Shown here piece after piece: positions 1-7,164 of a DNA stretch of 38,755 bases. A program made the translations under genes and the position numbers. This stretch comes from CAZKVJ01 sp964556225. GTDB taxonomy: Bacteria > Actinomycetota > Acidimicrobiia > Acidimicrobiales > Ilumatobacteraceae. The stretch spans positions 1 to 38,755 of the forward strand of contig CAZKVJ010000025.1 of assembly GCA_964556225.1 (NCBI GenBank), in the 5' to 3' direction. Below the pieces are notes generated by a model, which was not told the DNA's origin, did not search any database, and worked only from the letters and a program-made list of their open reading frames with translations. Position 1 is the first letter of the stretch; each line of letters starts with the position of its first letter.

Positions 1-34
1 AGCGCTCAGCGCTACTTCCTGGGACCAGAACCGG
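1..34. repeat. Partial copy of dispersed palindromic repeat (family W), right half
   Basis: These bases match 25009-25042 at 32 of 34 positions. There they form the loop and right arm of a complete hairpin. The left arm would lie upstream of the window. The stop codon of the MFS gene (12-14) lies inside the repeat, so the last residues of that protein (GSGPRK) are repeat-encoded. It may also act as the gene's terminator. Confidence 0.8.
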
Positions 35-1358
35 ACTCAGAAGGGGCGGGGGTGGCGGCGGTGCGGGCGGCGTCGATCTTCGCGGTGGTGAGACGGGAGC
101 GGCCGAACAGGAACAGCCCGAGGTGCACCGCGGCGTTGGCGAACCACGTGGCCCGCAGCGCGACGTCGCGGTCGGCGACCAGCCCGACGGCGGCGACGAT
201 GAGCCCGCCGGCGGCCGCCCCGACGGGCATCATCCCCCAGGCGAAGAACCGGTAGACGCTGTTGACCCGACCGAGCAAGTGGGCCGGGATGACCGTCTGG
301 CGCAGGCTCACCGTGATCACGTTCCAGATGATGCCGAGCAGCGCCTCGATGCCGAACAGCACGAACACGACCGTCCACCAGCTGCTGAGCCCGATGAGGA
401 GCGCGATCGCCGCGGATCCGCCCAGCGTGATCGCCAGGCACGTCCCGGGCCCGAGCCGGCGCGACAGCCACGACGCCAGGCCTCCGCCCACGATCGAGCC
501 GACCGCGCCGCCCATCCCGATGATCGTGAACACCACCGGGCCGGCGTCGAGCACCTCCTGGGCGAAGAGCACGAAGGTGGCGCCGCTGATCATCGCCGCC
601 GCGTTCATCAGCCCGAGGATGATCGCCATCGACCGCAGCAGCGGGAACGCCCACAGCCACCGCACCCCTTCCGCCAGCTCTCGGCGCCAGTGCGGTGGCG
701 CCTCGCCGTCGGGCCGCTCGGCGCGGAACGTGCCGGGGATGGCGATCACCAGCGCGGCGGCGGCGAAGAACGAGGCGGCGTCGAGGAAGATCGGCAGCGC
801 GAACGCGACGGCGAGCAGCAGCGATCCCAGCGGTGGGCCGACGAAGGTGTTGGCGGCCGCTTCGGCGCTCCACATCCGCCCGTTGGCGCGCTCGAGGTCG
901 CCGGCCGCAACGATCGCCGGCAGAATCGTCTGGGCCGAGTTGTCGCGGAGCACCTCGGCCATGCCGAGCAGCAGCGTGGCCACGAGGACCACCAGGTACA
1001 GCCCCGTCCGGGTGCCGGTCACGTCCCGCACGGCGTCCGGGGCCGGGAGCACGTCCTGATTGACGACGACGGCGATGCCCACGACGGCGGTGAGCACGAA
1101 GCGCAGGGTGTCCATCGCCGCCATGGCCCGGCGGCGGTCGACCCGGTCCGTGATGACGCCGGCCGGCAGGGTGAAGACGAGCCACGGCAGCCGTTGGGCC
1201 AGCGCGATCAACGCGATCAGCATCGGGTTGCGGGTGACGGCCGAGGCCAGCCAGGGATAGGCGATCGTGCCCATCCCGTCGCCCAGGTTGGAGATGACGC
1301 TCGCCGCGAACAGCTTGTGGTAACTCCGCCCGAGCGCACCGCGCCGCCCGCGGCTCAT
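12..1358 (-). CDS. MFS transporter, probable drug/metabolite exporter (MFS_3/EntS-like)
   Basis: A 448-residue integral membrane protein expected to have 12 helices, the normal size for a proton-driven MFS exporter. The N-terminus (SYHKLFAASVISNLGDGM) and the loop 2-3 motif GVITDRVDRRRAM match the family signature G-x3-D-R-x-x-R-R. The ATG at 1358 was chosen because it overlaps the stop codon of the upstream regulator in an ATGA arrangement and begins just before the first membrane segment; the longer open frame upstream only shadows the regulator gene. Coupling to an ArsR-fold gene suggests ligand-induced export. The substrate cannot be told from the sequence. The C-terminal six residues come from a palindromic repeat. 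Confidence 0.85.
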   Translation of the reverse strand: MSRGRRGALGRSYHKLFAASVISNLGDGMGTIAYPWLASAVTRNPMLIALIALAQRLPWLVFTLPAGVITDRVDRRRAMAAMDTLRFVLTAVVGIAVVVNQDVLPAPDAVRDVTGTRTGLYLVVLVATLLLGMAEVLRDNSAQTILPAIVAAGDLERANGRMWSAEAAANTFVGPPLGSLLLAVAFALPIFLDAASFFAAAALVIAIPGTFRAERPDGEAPPHWRRELAEGVRWLWAFPLLRSMAIILGLMNAAAMISGATFVLFAQEVLDAGPVVFTIIGMGGAVGSIVGGGLASWLSRRLGPGTCLAITLGGSAAIALLIGLSSWWTVVFVLFGIEALLGIIWNVITVSLRQTVIPAHLLGRVNSVYRFFAWGMMPVGAAAGGLIVAAVGLVADRDVALRATWFANAAVHLGLFLFGRSRLTTAKIDAARTAATPAPSESGSGPRK

Positions 1359-1921
1359 GACGGCTGCCGGGCACCGGACCGGGGGCTCACCCGCCGGTTG
1401 GTGGGGAACAGCCCGATGAGCAGCGCGTACTCCTGGTCGCCGTCGCGCGGCGAGGCGCTGAACTCCAGGGCCAGCTCGTCGAGCCGGGCCAGGAACGCGG
1501 CGGCGGTCTCGGCTGGGATGCGGGCGTGGCGCAGCGTGAAGCCGCTCGGTGTCTCCTCGTCGCGCATCCGCTCGACGTCGCACTCGGCGATCGCCTCGTC
1601 GAAGAACGGCAGCCCCCCTCCGCCCGTGGACTCCGGGTAGGCGATGGTCCGCGCCGTGCGGCCGTAGGAGCGCTCCTCGATGGCGCGCACCTTGCGGCGG
1701 CGCACGACTCGCAGCAGCCCGGCGTCGACGAGCACGTCCACGTGGTGGGCGACGGTGCCCTTGGCCTTGCCCACCCGCTCCGCCAGCTCGGTCACCGTCA
1801 TGGCGCGCTCGAGCACGAGGTCGAGGATGAGCAGTCGCACCGGCGCGCCGAGGGCCTTGAGGCGCTGCGGCGTGTCGGCGGCGATGACGTCGTCCAGCTC
1901 GTAGTCGATGATGTCCGACAT
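1355..1921 (-). CDS. ArsR-family winged-helix transcriptional regulator
   Basis: A 188-residue protein with an N-terminal winged helix: ALGAPVRLLILDLVLE, then TVTELAERVGKAKGTVAHHVDVLVDAGLL as the recognition helices and a basic wing. The metal-binding ELCVCD-type motif of classical ArsR sensors is absent, and the longer C-terminal half (about 100 residues) probably senses a small molecule or dimerises. The start at 1921 lies 7 bases after a TAATGT -10 box, so the message is probably leaderless. A 15-bp-arm inverted repeat covers the promoter and start codon and is the likely autoregulatory operator. The downstream exporter is translationally coupled by a 4-bp overlap. Confidence 0.85.
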   Translation of the reverse strand: MSDIIDYELDDVIAADTPQRLKALGAPVRLLILDLVLERAMTVTELAERVGKAKGTVAHHVDVLVDAGLLRVVRRRKVRAIEERSYGRTARTIAYPESTGGGGLPFFDEAIAECDVERMRDEETPSGFTLRHARIPAETAAAFLARLDELALEFSASPRDGDQEYALLIGLFPTNRRVSPRSGARQPS

Positions 1922-1949
1922 CTGTCGAACATTAGACAGGTGTCGGACA
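1912..1949. promoter_or_regulatory. Operator of the ArsR-like regulator, centred on its -10 box
   Basis: An inverted repeat with 15-bp arms (1912-1926 and 1935-1949; 14 of 15 pairs) around an 8-bp spacer, with core TGTCCGACA...TGTCGGACA. The minus-strand -10 element TAATGT (1929-1934) lies in the spacer, so a bound dimer would block RNA polymerase. It also overlaps the start codon at 1921. Autorepression is inferred. Confidence 0.7.
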
Positions 1950-1976
1950 CCAGGTCCACGCAGGGCCGGACGTCGG

Positions 1977-1982
1977 TAGGCT
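1977..1982 (+). promoter_or_regulatory. -10 box TAGGCT of a leaderless promoter
   Basis: TAGGCT ends 6 bases before the ATG at 1989, so transcription would begin at or next to the start codon. No clear -35 box is seen. It lies just outside the operator of the divergent regulator, which could therefore affect both directions. Confidence 0.5.
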
Positions 1983-1988
1983 CGGCGC

Positions 1989-2156
1989 ATGGCGTTCGAG
2001 CGACCGGCCCCCGACATCGACAAGATCCTCGCCGCCTGGGACGAGTGGGAGCGTGGCGAGGAGACGCCGGGCAAGGTGCTCACCACCATGAAGACGGCTG
2101 GCCTCGATCAGGTCCTGCGCCAGCTCGTCGCCAGCGGATGGACGCCGCCCGCCTGA
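1989..2156 (+). CDS. Conserved-looking small protein, 55 residues, function unknown
   Basis: A complete short gene starting ATG at 1989 and ending TGA at 2154-2156. The sequence begins MAFERPAPDIDKILAAWDEW and ends QLVASGWTPPA. It has amphipathic helical character with an acidic/aromatic N-terminal half, no membrane segment and no cysteine. The codons end in G or C as in neighbouring genes, and a leaderless-type -10 box stands 6 bases upstream, which supports it as a real gene. It is divergent from the ArsR-like regulator and 25 bp before the Nudix gene. No function can be assigned. Confidence 0.65.
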   Translation: MAFERPAPDIDKILAAWDEWERGEETPGKVLTTMKTAGLDQVLRQLVASGWTPPA

Positions 2157-2181
2157 GCGCACGTCCCGCGGTGTTCCTGGC

Positions 2182-2868
2182 GTGAGCGACGGGTCCCCGC
2201 AGCGCCGGCGCGGTGGTGACCAGCACATCCCGCGCCCCGCGAGCGCCGTGCCGGGCGGATCGGCGCCGTGGCGTGGTCACGACACGTCGGTGCTGCGCCG
2301 CACCGACGACGTGCTCGCCAGCCTCGAGGCCCATGCCCGCCTGCTGCGCCCCTACTCGCCGGACCACCCCGACTCGCGCCTGTCGGCCGTGCTGGTGGCG
2401 CTGGCCGACGGCGAGCACGGCGCCGAGGTGCTGGTGACCCGCCGGGCCATGCACCTGCGCGACCACCGCGGCGAGATCAGCTTCCCGGGTGGCCGGCTCG
2501 AGCCTGGGGAGACCCCGGTGCAGGCGGCGCTGCGCGAGGCCCACGAGGAGGTGGGCCTCGACCCGTCGCTGGTGGAGCTGTTCGGCGAGCTGGGCCACCT
2601 CAACACGTGGGTGAGCCGCAGCTACATCGTGCCGGTGCTGGGCCGCCTTGACCGGTGGCCGGATCTGCACCCGGCCACCGGTGAGGTCGACCGCATCCTG
2701 CACGTCCCACTCGTCGAGCTCGTGCGCGACGACACGTACCACGCCGAGATCTGGGGAGTGGCGGCCGACGCCCACGAGCTGCACTTCTTCGAGCTCGACG
2801 ACGAGACCATCTGGGGCGCGACCGGGCGGATGCTCTACGAGCTGCTGACCGTCGTGCTGGCCAGCTGA
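2182..2868 (+). CDS. Nudix hydrolase, CoA diphosphatase (NudL-like) family
   Basis: A 228-residue cytoplasmic hydrolase. The Nudix box is intact at residues 104-126 (G-x5-E, then REAHEEVGL), giving the metal-binding glutamates E119, E122 and E123. Directly before it, LVTRRAMHLRDHRGEISFPG fits the extra signature of the coenzyme A pyrophosphatase subgroup, which cleaves CoA to phosphopantetheine and 3',5'-ADP. The substrate is inferred from that signature only. The start is the GTG at 2182. The first 30 residues are low-complexity and may be over-called, because a later start would keep the domain whole. Confidence 0.85.
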   Translation: MSDGSPQRRRGGDQHIPRPASAVPGGSAPWRGHDTSVLRRTDDVLASLEAHARLLRPYSPDHPDSRLSAVLVALADGEHGAEVLVTRRAMHLRDHRGEISFPGGRLEPGETPVQAALREAHEEVGLDPSLVELFGELGHLNTWVSRSYIVPVLGRLDRWPDLHPATGEVDRILHVPLVELVRDDTYHAEIWGVAADAHELHFFELDDETIWGATGRMLYELLTVVLAS

Positions 2869-2877
2869 TCTCCGCCG

Positions 2878-3381
2878 CTAGGGCCCGCCCATGGCGCGCA
2901 CCGCGCCGTAGAACACCTGGGCCCAGCCCCAGCAGCGCTGCCGATCCCACCACGGTCGGGTGCCGCAGTGGTCGAACATGTCGAGCAGGAACCGTAGGTC
3001 GACCCAGCGTCGTCGCTCGGCGTTCCAGTACACGCTCCGGCGGGGCCCGCCGGGTGGGCAGTACTGACCGGGCGGACGAGCGGGGCAGGAGTACCGCTGG
3101 TCGAGCAGCTTCAGGTTCCGGTAGGCGAAGTCGTGGCGCCGGCACGGTCCGCGGAAGTCGAAGCTGCGTCCGACGCTGCCGACCAGCGGCGCCGAGCACA
3201 GGTCCGTCGTCCAGTCGAATCGTGGGTCCGCCGCCCGGTCGGCGAGCACGAGGAACGCCGGCAGCGAGGCATGGAACACGAGCCGCTCGATGTCGGCGAG
3301 GTCGGTGGCCGGGTCCGGCACCGACGAAGCAGCGGTCAGGACGCTCGTGACCGCGACGAGCACACTGAGGAGGATCCCCAT
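2878..3381 (-). CDS. Secreted prokaryotic phospholipase A2-like protein
   Basis: A 167-residue protein with a signal peptide (MGILLSVLVAVTSVLTAASS) and the prokaryotic PLA2 active-site helix PCRRHDFAYRN, with the catalytic pair H83-D84 and preceding Cys80. The upstream segment TTDLCSAP gives the partner cysteine and the calcium-loop region. Several further cysteines near the C-terminus suggest additional disulfides. The family hydrolyses the sn-2 ester of phospholipids outside the cell. The ATG at 3381 has a strong AAAGGGGG ribosome site 5 bases upstream, but that site is one strand of a GC-rich hairpin (3386-3403). It converges with the Nudix gene, 9 bp apart. Confidence 0.85.
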   Translation of the reverse strand: MGILLSVLVAVTSVLTAASSVPDPATDLADIERLVFHASLPAFLVLADRAADPRFDWTTDLCSAPLVGSVGRSFDFRGPCRRHDFAYRNLKLLDQRYSCPARPPGQYCPPGGPRRSVYWNAERRRWVDLRFLLDMFDHCGTRPWWDRQRCWGWAQVFYGAVRAMGGP

Positions 3382-3385
3382 GCGT

Positions 3386-3403
3386 GCCCCCTTTCGAGGG
3401 GGC
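3386..3403. promoter_or_regulatory. Hairpin covering the ribosome site of the phospholipase gene; possible terminator of the upstream gene
   Basis: GCCCCC (3386-3391), loop TTTCGA, GGGGGC (3398-3403): a perfect 6-bp stem. Read on the minus strand, the 3' part carries the AAAGGGGG ribosome site of the gene starting at 3381, so folding would hide it. The same hairpin lies 39 bp downstream of the minus-strand gene ending at 3442. It has no T-run, so it would be a weak terminator. Confidence 0.45.
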
Positions 3404-3441
3404 TGAGTCTGGCGGCCGTGACCGGCCGCACCAACCTCGGC

Positions 3442-4074
3442 TCAGACGCCGAAGCGGGCGTCGCGCATGGCGGCGACCAGATCGTCGGGGCCGACGAGGC
3501 CGACGTTGGCCACGGCTTGGCGCCCGTACACGAACAGCACCAGCTCGCCCACCGGGCCGCTGACGTCGACGTGGGGCTCACCGGACTTGGCCGTGATGGC
3601 CGCCTCACCGGTCGGCATCAGCACCAGGCCGCCGGGCGCCTTGCGCACCAGCAGCTTCGCCATGCGCCGCAGCGCCGCGCTCAGGTCAGCCTCGAGCGCC
3701 GGGTCGAGCTCGCGGGGCTCCCACCCGTCGCGGGCGCGACGGACGTCCTCGTGGTGCACGAAGAACTCCACCGTGTTGGCGATCCGCTCGATGGCGTCGA
3801 TGCGGGTGGGGTTCCAGATCGGCGGACCGGAGCGGACCCGGGCGACGAGGTCGGCCCACTCGCGGCGGCCCTCGCCTTCGCGCACCCGCTCGCCGTACGA
3901 CGCCAGCGGGGGGATCAGGATGCCGGTGGCAGCGTCGGGCCGGCGCTCCCGCACCACGAGGTGGGCGGCGAGGTCGCGCGTTGTCCACGTGCCGCACAGC
4001 GTCGGTGCGTCGGGGCCCACCTCCAGGAACAGGTCGCACAGTGCGTCGCGCTCGGCGGTGGCAGGGGTGCTCAT
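3442..4074 (-). CDS. DinB/maleylpyruvate-isomerase-fold protein, TIGR03085-like metal-binding family
   Basis: A 210-residue protein with the actinobacterial layout of an N-terminal four-helix DinB-type bundle (ERDALCDLFLEVGPDAPTL, then WTTRDLAAHLVVRERRPDA) and a C-terminal SCP2-like part (ISAKSGEPHVDVSG-type segment, GELVLFVYGR). Candidate metal ligands are H38 in LAAHL and the HHED of VEFFVHHEDVRRA. Relatives are mycothiol-dependent maleylpyruvate isomerases and proteins of unknown role; the reaction here is not known. The ATG at 4074 is 6 bases after a TACGCT -10 box, so it is probably leaderless. It is divergent from the fucosidase gene. Confidence 0.75.
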   Translation of the reverse strand: MSTPATAERDALCDLFLEVGPDAPTLCGTWTTRDLAAHLVVRERRPDAATGILIPPLASYGERVREGEGRREWADLVARVRSGPPIWNPTRIDAIERIANTVEFFVHHEDVRRARDGWEPRELDPALEADLSAALRRMAKLLVRKAPGGLVLMPTGEAAITAKSGEPHVDVSGPVGELVLFVYGRQAVANVGLVGPDDLVAAMRDARFGV

Positions 4075-4080
4075 GGCTCG

Positions 4081-4086
4081 AGCGTA
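4081..4086 (-). promoter_or_regulatory. -10 box TACGCT for the DinB-fold gene
   Basis: On the minus strand TACGCT ends 6 bases before the ATG at 4074. It is back-to-back with the + strand -10 box at 4108-4113 in a 46-bp divergent promoter region. Confidence 0.5.
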
Positions 4087-4107
4087 CGGGCCCAGCAGCG
4101 CCGGCGC

Positions 4108-4113
4108 TACGGT
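4108..4113 (+). promoter_or_regulatory. -10 box TACGGT for the fucosidase gene
   Basis: TACGGT ends 7 bases before the ATG at 4121, the leaderless spacing seen at several genes in the window. The two divergent -10 boxes are 21 bp apart, so the two promoters probably compete. Confidence 0.5.
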
Positions 4114-4120
4114 CCCGGCG

Positions 4121-5470
4121 ATGACCTTGCGGTACGAGCCGACCACCGCCTCGCTGGCCACCCACCCACTGCCGGCCTGGTGGTCGGACGCCAAGCTGGG
4201 CATCTTCGTGCACTGGACGGTCGCCTCGATCCCCGCGTTCGCGCCCGTCGGTCCGGATCCCTTCACGCTCAACCGCGAGCGGGGCGAGCGGGCGGCGTTC
4301 GTCGAGACGCCCTACGCCGAGTGGTACCAGAACTCGCTGCAGTTCCCGGACTCCCCCGTGGCCGAGCACCACGCCGCCACCTACGGCGACCGCCCCTACG
4401 ACGCCTTCGTGCCGGAGTTCTTCGCCGCCTCGGCCGGGTGGGATCCCGGCCGCTGGGGGCGGCTGTTCGCCGCCGCCGGCGCCCGCTATTGCGTCATGGT
4501 GACCAAGCACCACGACGGCGTGCTGCTGTGGCCATCCGCCACGCCCAACCCGAGCCGCGGGACCGCGTGGTCCTCGCCGCGCGACCTGGTCGGTGACTGC
4601 GCCGGCGCCGTCCGTGCGGCGGGGCTGCGCTTCGGCGTGTACTACTCCGGCGGGCTCGACTGGACGTTCCAGGGCCTCGGCATCGACAGCTGGTCGTCGC
4701 TGCTCGCCGCCATCCCCCAGGACGACCGCTACCACGCCTACGCCGACGCGCACTGGCGAGAGCTGATGGCCCGGTACCGGCCCGACGTGTTGTGGAACGA
4801 CATCGGCTACCCCGGCTTCGGGGCGGGTGCCGCGGCGCTGATGGCCGACTTCTACGAGGCGAACCCCGACGGCGTGGTGAACGACCGCTTCGACCTCATC
4901 GGGGTGCTGCACGGCACGTCCCACGCCGACTTCACCACGCCCGAGTACTCGGGGCACCCGCTGGCCGTCGGTCGTGCGTTCGAGGTGTGCCGGGGGATCG
5001 GCTCGAGCTTCGGTTACACGACGCTCGAGGGCGAGCACACGTACCTGCCGGTCGACGAGCTGATCACCATGCTCGTGGACGTGGTGGCCGACGGCGGCAA
5101 CCTGTTGTTGAACGTCGGGCCGATGGCGAGCGGTGAGATCCCGTGGGCGCAGCAGCTGCGGCTGCTGATGCTCGGCCAGTGGCTGTCGGTGAACGGCGCC
5201 GCCATCTACGCCAGCCGCCCGGGTGAGCCGTCGAGACTCGTGACCGAGGAGGGTCTGCCGGTGCGGGTCACCGTGGGCGCCGACGGCGCGACGTACGCGA
5301 TCGTGTGTGGCCGGCCGGACGCGGCGACGGTCAGCATCGACGGCCTGCCGGCCGGGACGGTGAGCATGCTCGGCCATCGCGGCCCGATCACCCGCCGGGC
5401 CGACACCGTCGTGCTGGCGTACCGGCCCGACGACACGCCGGCGTTCACGCTGCGCATCGAGCGGGGCTGA
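4121..5470 (+). CDS. Alpha-L-fucosidase, glycoside hydrolase family 29
   Basis: A 449-residue enzyme that removes alpha-linked L-fucose by a retaining mechanism. Family hallmarks in order are LGIFVHWTVASIPA near the N-terminus, the block ARYCVMVTKHHDGVLLWPS, FGVYYSGGLDW, and PDVLWNDIGYP, where D227 aligns with the usual GH29 nucleophile. A C-terminal beta-sandwich follows after NLLLNVGPMASGEIP. No signal peptide is seen, so it should work in the cytoplasm on imported fuco-oligosaccharides. The ATG at 4121 was chosen over the longer open frame because it follows a -10 box by 7 bases and the family match begins shortly after. Confidence 0.9.
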   Translation: MTLRYEPTTASLATHPLPAWWSDAKLGIFVHWTVASIPAFAPVGPDPFTLNRERGERAAFVETPYAEWYQNSLQFPDSPVAEHHAATYGDRPYDAFVPEFFAASAGWDPGRWGRLFAAAGARYCVMVTKHHDGVLLWPSATPNPSRGTAWSSPRDLVGDCAGAVRAAGLRFGVYYSGGLDWTFQGLGIDSWSSLLAAIPQDDRYHAYADAHWRELMARYRPDVLWNDIGYPGFGAGAAALMADFYEANPDGVVNDRFDLIGVLHGTSHADFTTPEYSGHPLAVGRAFEVCRGIGSSFGYTTLEGEHTYLPVDELITMLVDVVADGGNLLLNVGPMASGEIPWAQQLRLLMLGQWLSVNGAAIYASRPGEPSRLVTEEGLPVRVTVGADGATYAIVCGRPDAATVSIDGLPAGTVSMLGHRGPITRRADTVVLAYRPDDTPAFTLRIERG

Positions 5471-5482
5471 GGCGTCCGGGGG

Positions 5483-5488
5483 TACGTT
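5483..5488 (+). promoter_or_regulatory. -10 box TACGTT for the LLM oxidoreductase gene
   Basis: TACGTT ends 6 bases before the ATG at 5495, within the 24-bp gap after the fucosidase stop. The gene can therefore be transcribed on its own despite the short gap. Confidence 0.45.
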
Positions 5489-5494
5489 CCGGCG

Positions 5495-6409
5495 ATGCGC
5501 TTCTCCATCTGGCCCTCGTTCCAGCGCCCGTGGCCCGAGCTGATCCACCTGGCCCACCATGTCGAGCGCCAGGGCTGGCACGGCCTCTGGTACGCCGATC
5601 ACTACATGGTCGACACACCCGACGGTGCGCCGTCGGACGACGCCGCCCTCGAGTGCTGGAGCGCGCTGGCCGCGCTGGCCGGCTCCGTGCCCCGGCTGCA
5701 GCTGGGCTCCCTGGTCTCGCCGAGCTCGGTGCACCATCCGGCGCTGCTGGCGAACCAGGCGGGCACGGTCGATCACATCAGCGGGGGGCGCCTGGTCCTG
5801 GGGCTCGGGGCCGGCTGGCAGGTGAACGAGCATCGGGCGTACGGCTTCGAGCTGGCGGCGCCGAAGGAGCGGGTCGATCGCTTCGAGGAGTTCATCGCCA
5901 TCGTGTGGGGCCTGCTCCACGAGTCACGCACCACCTTCGCCGGCCGCTGGTTCACCGTCACCGACGCGCCGTGCGAGCCCAAGGCCGGCGGGGCGGTGCC
6001 GATCCCGATCCTCGTGGGTTCCGGCAGTCCGCGCATGCTGCGCCTCACTGCGCGCTACGCCGACGCGTGGAACCTGTGGGGCAACCCCACCGTGGTGCGA
6101 GAGCGGTCCCGGGCGCTGGATGCAGCGTGCGAGCGGGAGGGCCGCGACCCGTCCACACTGCGGCGCACCGCCCAGGCCCTGTTCTTCCTGGTCGACGATC
6201 CGGCCACCGCGGCCACGATCCGTGAGCGGGTGCCGGAGGACCGGTCGGTGGTCGGTGGGCCGTCGGAGATCGCCGAGCAGGTGCAGGCCTACGCCGACGC
6301 CGGAGTCGACGAGCTGATCGTGCCGGACTTCACCCTCGGCGCCACCGCCGAGACCCGCCGCGAGAGCTACGACCGCTTCTGGTTCGAGGTCCTTCCCGGC
6401 CTCCGCTGA
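5495..6409 (+). CDS. LLM-class (luciferase-like) oxidoreductase, probably F420-dependent
   Basis: A 304-residue TIM-barrel oxidoreductase. MRFSIWPSFQRPWPELIHLA and GWHGLWYADHYM form the first strands, followed by RLQLGSLVSPSSVHHPALLA and the ISGGRLVLGLGAGWQVNEH segment typical of actinobacterial F420-dependent members. VPIPILVGSGSPRMLRLTARYADAWN, split over two lines of the barrel, is the usual cofactor-phosphate region. These enzymes move hydride between F420H2 and an organic substrate, but the substrate cannot be predicted. An FMN-dependent role is the main alternative. Confidence 0.85.
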   Translation: MRFSIWPSFQRPWPELIHLAHHVERQGWHGLWYADHYMVDTPDGAPSDDAALECWSALAALAGSVPRLQLGSLVSPSSVHHPALLANQAGTVDHISGGRLVLGLGAGWQVNEHRAYGFELAAPKERVDRFEEFIAIVWGLLHESRTTFAGRWFTVTDAPCEPKAGGAVPIPILVGSGSPRMLRLTARYADAWNLWGNPTVVRERSRALDAACEREGRDPSTLRRTAQALFFLVDDPATAATIRERVPEDRSVVGGPSEIAEQVQAYADAGVDELIVPDFTLGATAETRRESYDRFWFEVLPGLR

Positions 6410-6415
6410 CCGACC

Positions 6416-6431
6416 CCCGGGCCGTACCGGG
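6416..6431. terminator. Weak hairpin between convergent genes
   Basis: CCCGG (6416-6420), loop GCCGTA, CCGGG (6427-6431), midway between the stop of the oxidoreductase gene and the stop of the SHOCT gene. The stem is short and has no T-run, so its role as a bidirectional terminator is a guess. Confidence 0.3.
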
Positions 6432-6439
6432 ACGGAGCG

Positions 6440-6697
6440 TCAGATCGACAGCTGGGCCATCAGGCGGTCGCGCTGCTCCTCGAACGTCTCGTGGTCGATC
6501 TGCCCGTCGTCGAAGGCGGCGTGGAGCTGGGCGATCTGCTCGATGAGATCGTCGTTGGAGGGTCCGGCACCGTCGCGGGGTACGTCGGGCGTCTCGGCGC
6601 TGGCCCGCTCGAGGCGGCGCTCGCGCTTGGCGGCCGCCCGCTCCTTCTTCTGCTTCTCGCGCTCGCGCTTGGCGAAGCTCGCTCGCTGGTTGCTCAT
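6440..6697 (-). CDS. Small SHOCT-domain protein
   Basis: An 85-residue soluble protein with a strongly basic N-terminal helix (KREREKQKKERAAAKRERR) and a C-terminal SHOCT motif, DLIEQIAQLHAAFDDGQID followed by HETFEEQRDRLMAQL. SHOCT segments are oligomerisation modules found at the ends of many unrelated proteins; standing alone with a basic tail it might bind nucleic acid or a partner protein, which is speculation. The ATG at 6697 has a GGAGG ribosome site with 5-bp spacing. An upstream in-frame extension of 19 residues has no such site. Confidence 0.75.
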   Translation of the reverse strand: MSNQRASFAKREREKQKKERAAAKRERRLERASAETPDVPRDGAGPSNDDLIEQIAQLHAAFDDGQIDHETFEEQRDRLMAQLSI

Positions 6698-6782
6698 CAC
6701 GGCCTCCGCCGGTGGGTGGCCCCGCCCCGGCGCTGGCACCCGTGCGGGGCGCACCGAGCGAGGCGCTCGAACACCCTCCAGG

Positions 6783-6992
6783 CTACGGCCGCGACCGGCG
6801 GTTTCCTGCCTCAGCGGTCACCTTGGTCGCGGCGGTGGTCGCAGCGTGGTTGCGCACCCAGACCCGGGTCGCCGCCGGGTGGGCACCACGCGCCGGTCGG
6901 GCGGGGTGGGAACGGTGCACGAACCGGCAGGCTCGGGCCGCCAATGGGCTGCGATGTGTCGCACCGCAGCACGCGCAGTGGATCAGGTGCAT
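6783..6992 (-). CDS. Small Cys/His-containing basic protein, function unknown
   Basis: A 69-residue open frame whose N-terminus MHLIHCACCGATHR holds a Cys-x-Cys-Cys-x3-His cluster, with one more cysteine at AARACRF. The rest is basic and rich in Ala, His and Arg. The decisive evidence is a full GAGGAGG ribosome site 8 bases before the ATG at 6992. A small zinc-ribbon-like protein is possible. Without the ribosome site I would not have called it. It is divergent from the acidic secreted protein and 86 bp upstream of the SHOCT gene in the same direction. Confidence 0.45.
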   Translation of the reverse strand: MHLIHCACCGATHRSPLAARACRFVHRSHPARPARGAHPAATRVWVRNHAATTAATKVTAEAGNRRSRP

Positions 6993-7057
6993 GAGGCCGC
7001 CCTCCTCGTTGGATCCGCCATCCGCCGTGTGGTGTATCGGACCACGCTGACGAGCAG

Positions 7058-7086
7058 TTGACCAGGAACTTGAGCAATACTTGACT
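7058..7086 (+). promoter_or_regulatory. Three phased TTGA(C/G) direct repeats
   Basis: TTGACC (7058), TTGAGC (7070) and TTGACT (7081) recur at 12- and 11-bp spacing, about one helical turn, upstream of the gene starting at 7165. Such phasing is typical of response-regulator sites. One or more could instead be -35 boxes. Confidence 0.3.
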
Positions 7087-7114
7087 GGTGGCGAGCAGGG
7101 CGGGTGGCGATCAT

Positions 7115-7131
7115 GACCACGATTCGTGGTC
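7115..7131. promoter_or_regulatory. Perfect dyad, candidate operator
   Basis: GACCACGA-T-TCGTGGTC: two perfect 8-bp arms around a single central base, ending 33 bp before the ATG at 7165. Odd-length compact dyads like this are usual operator shapes for dimeric regulators. Confidence 0.4.
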
Positions 7132-7164
7132 GAGTGACCGCGCAACGGCGGAGAGGGGCCGAAG

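Noticed and set aside
3686..5920. 744-codon open frame on the minus strand over the fucosidase and LLM genes
   Set aside because: It is antisense to two well-matched genes, its translation is low-complexity Arg/His/Gly/Gln-rich, and such frames are expected at this GC content.
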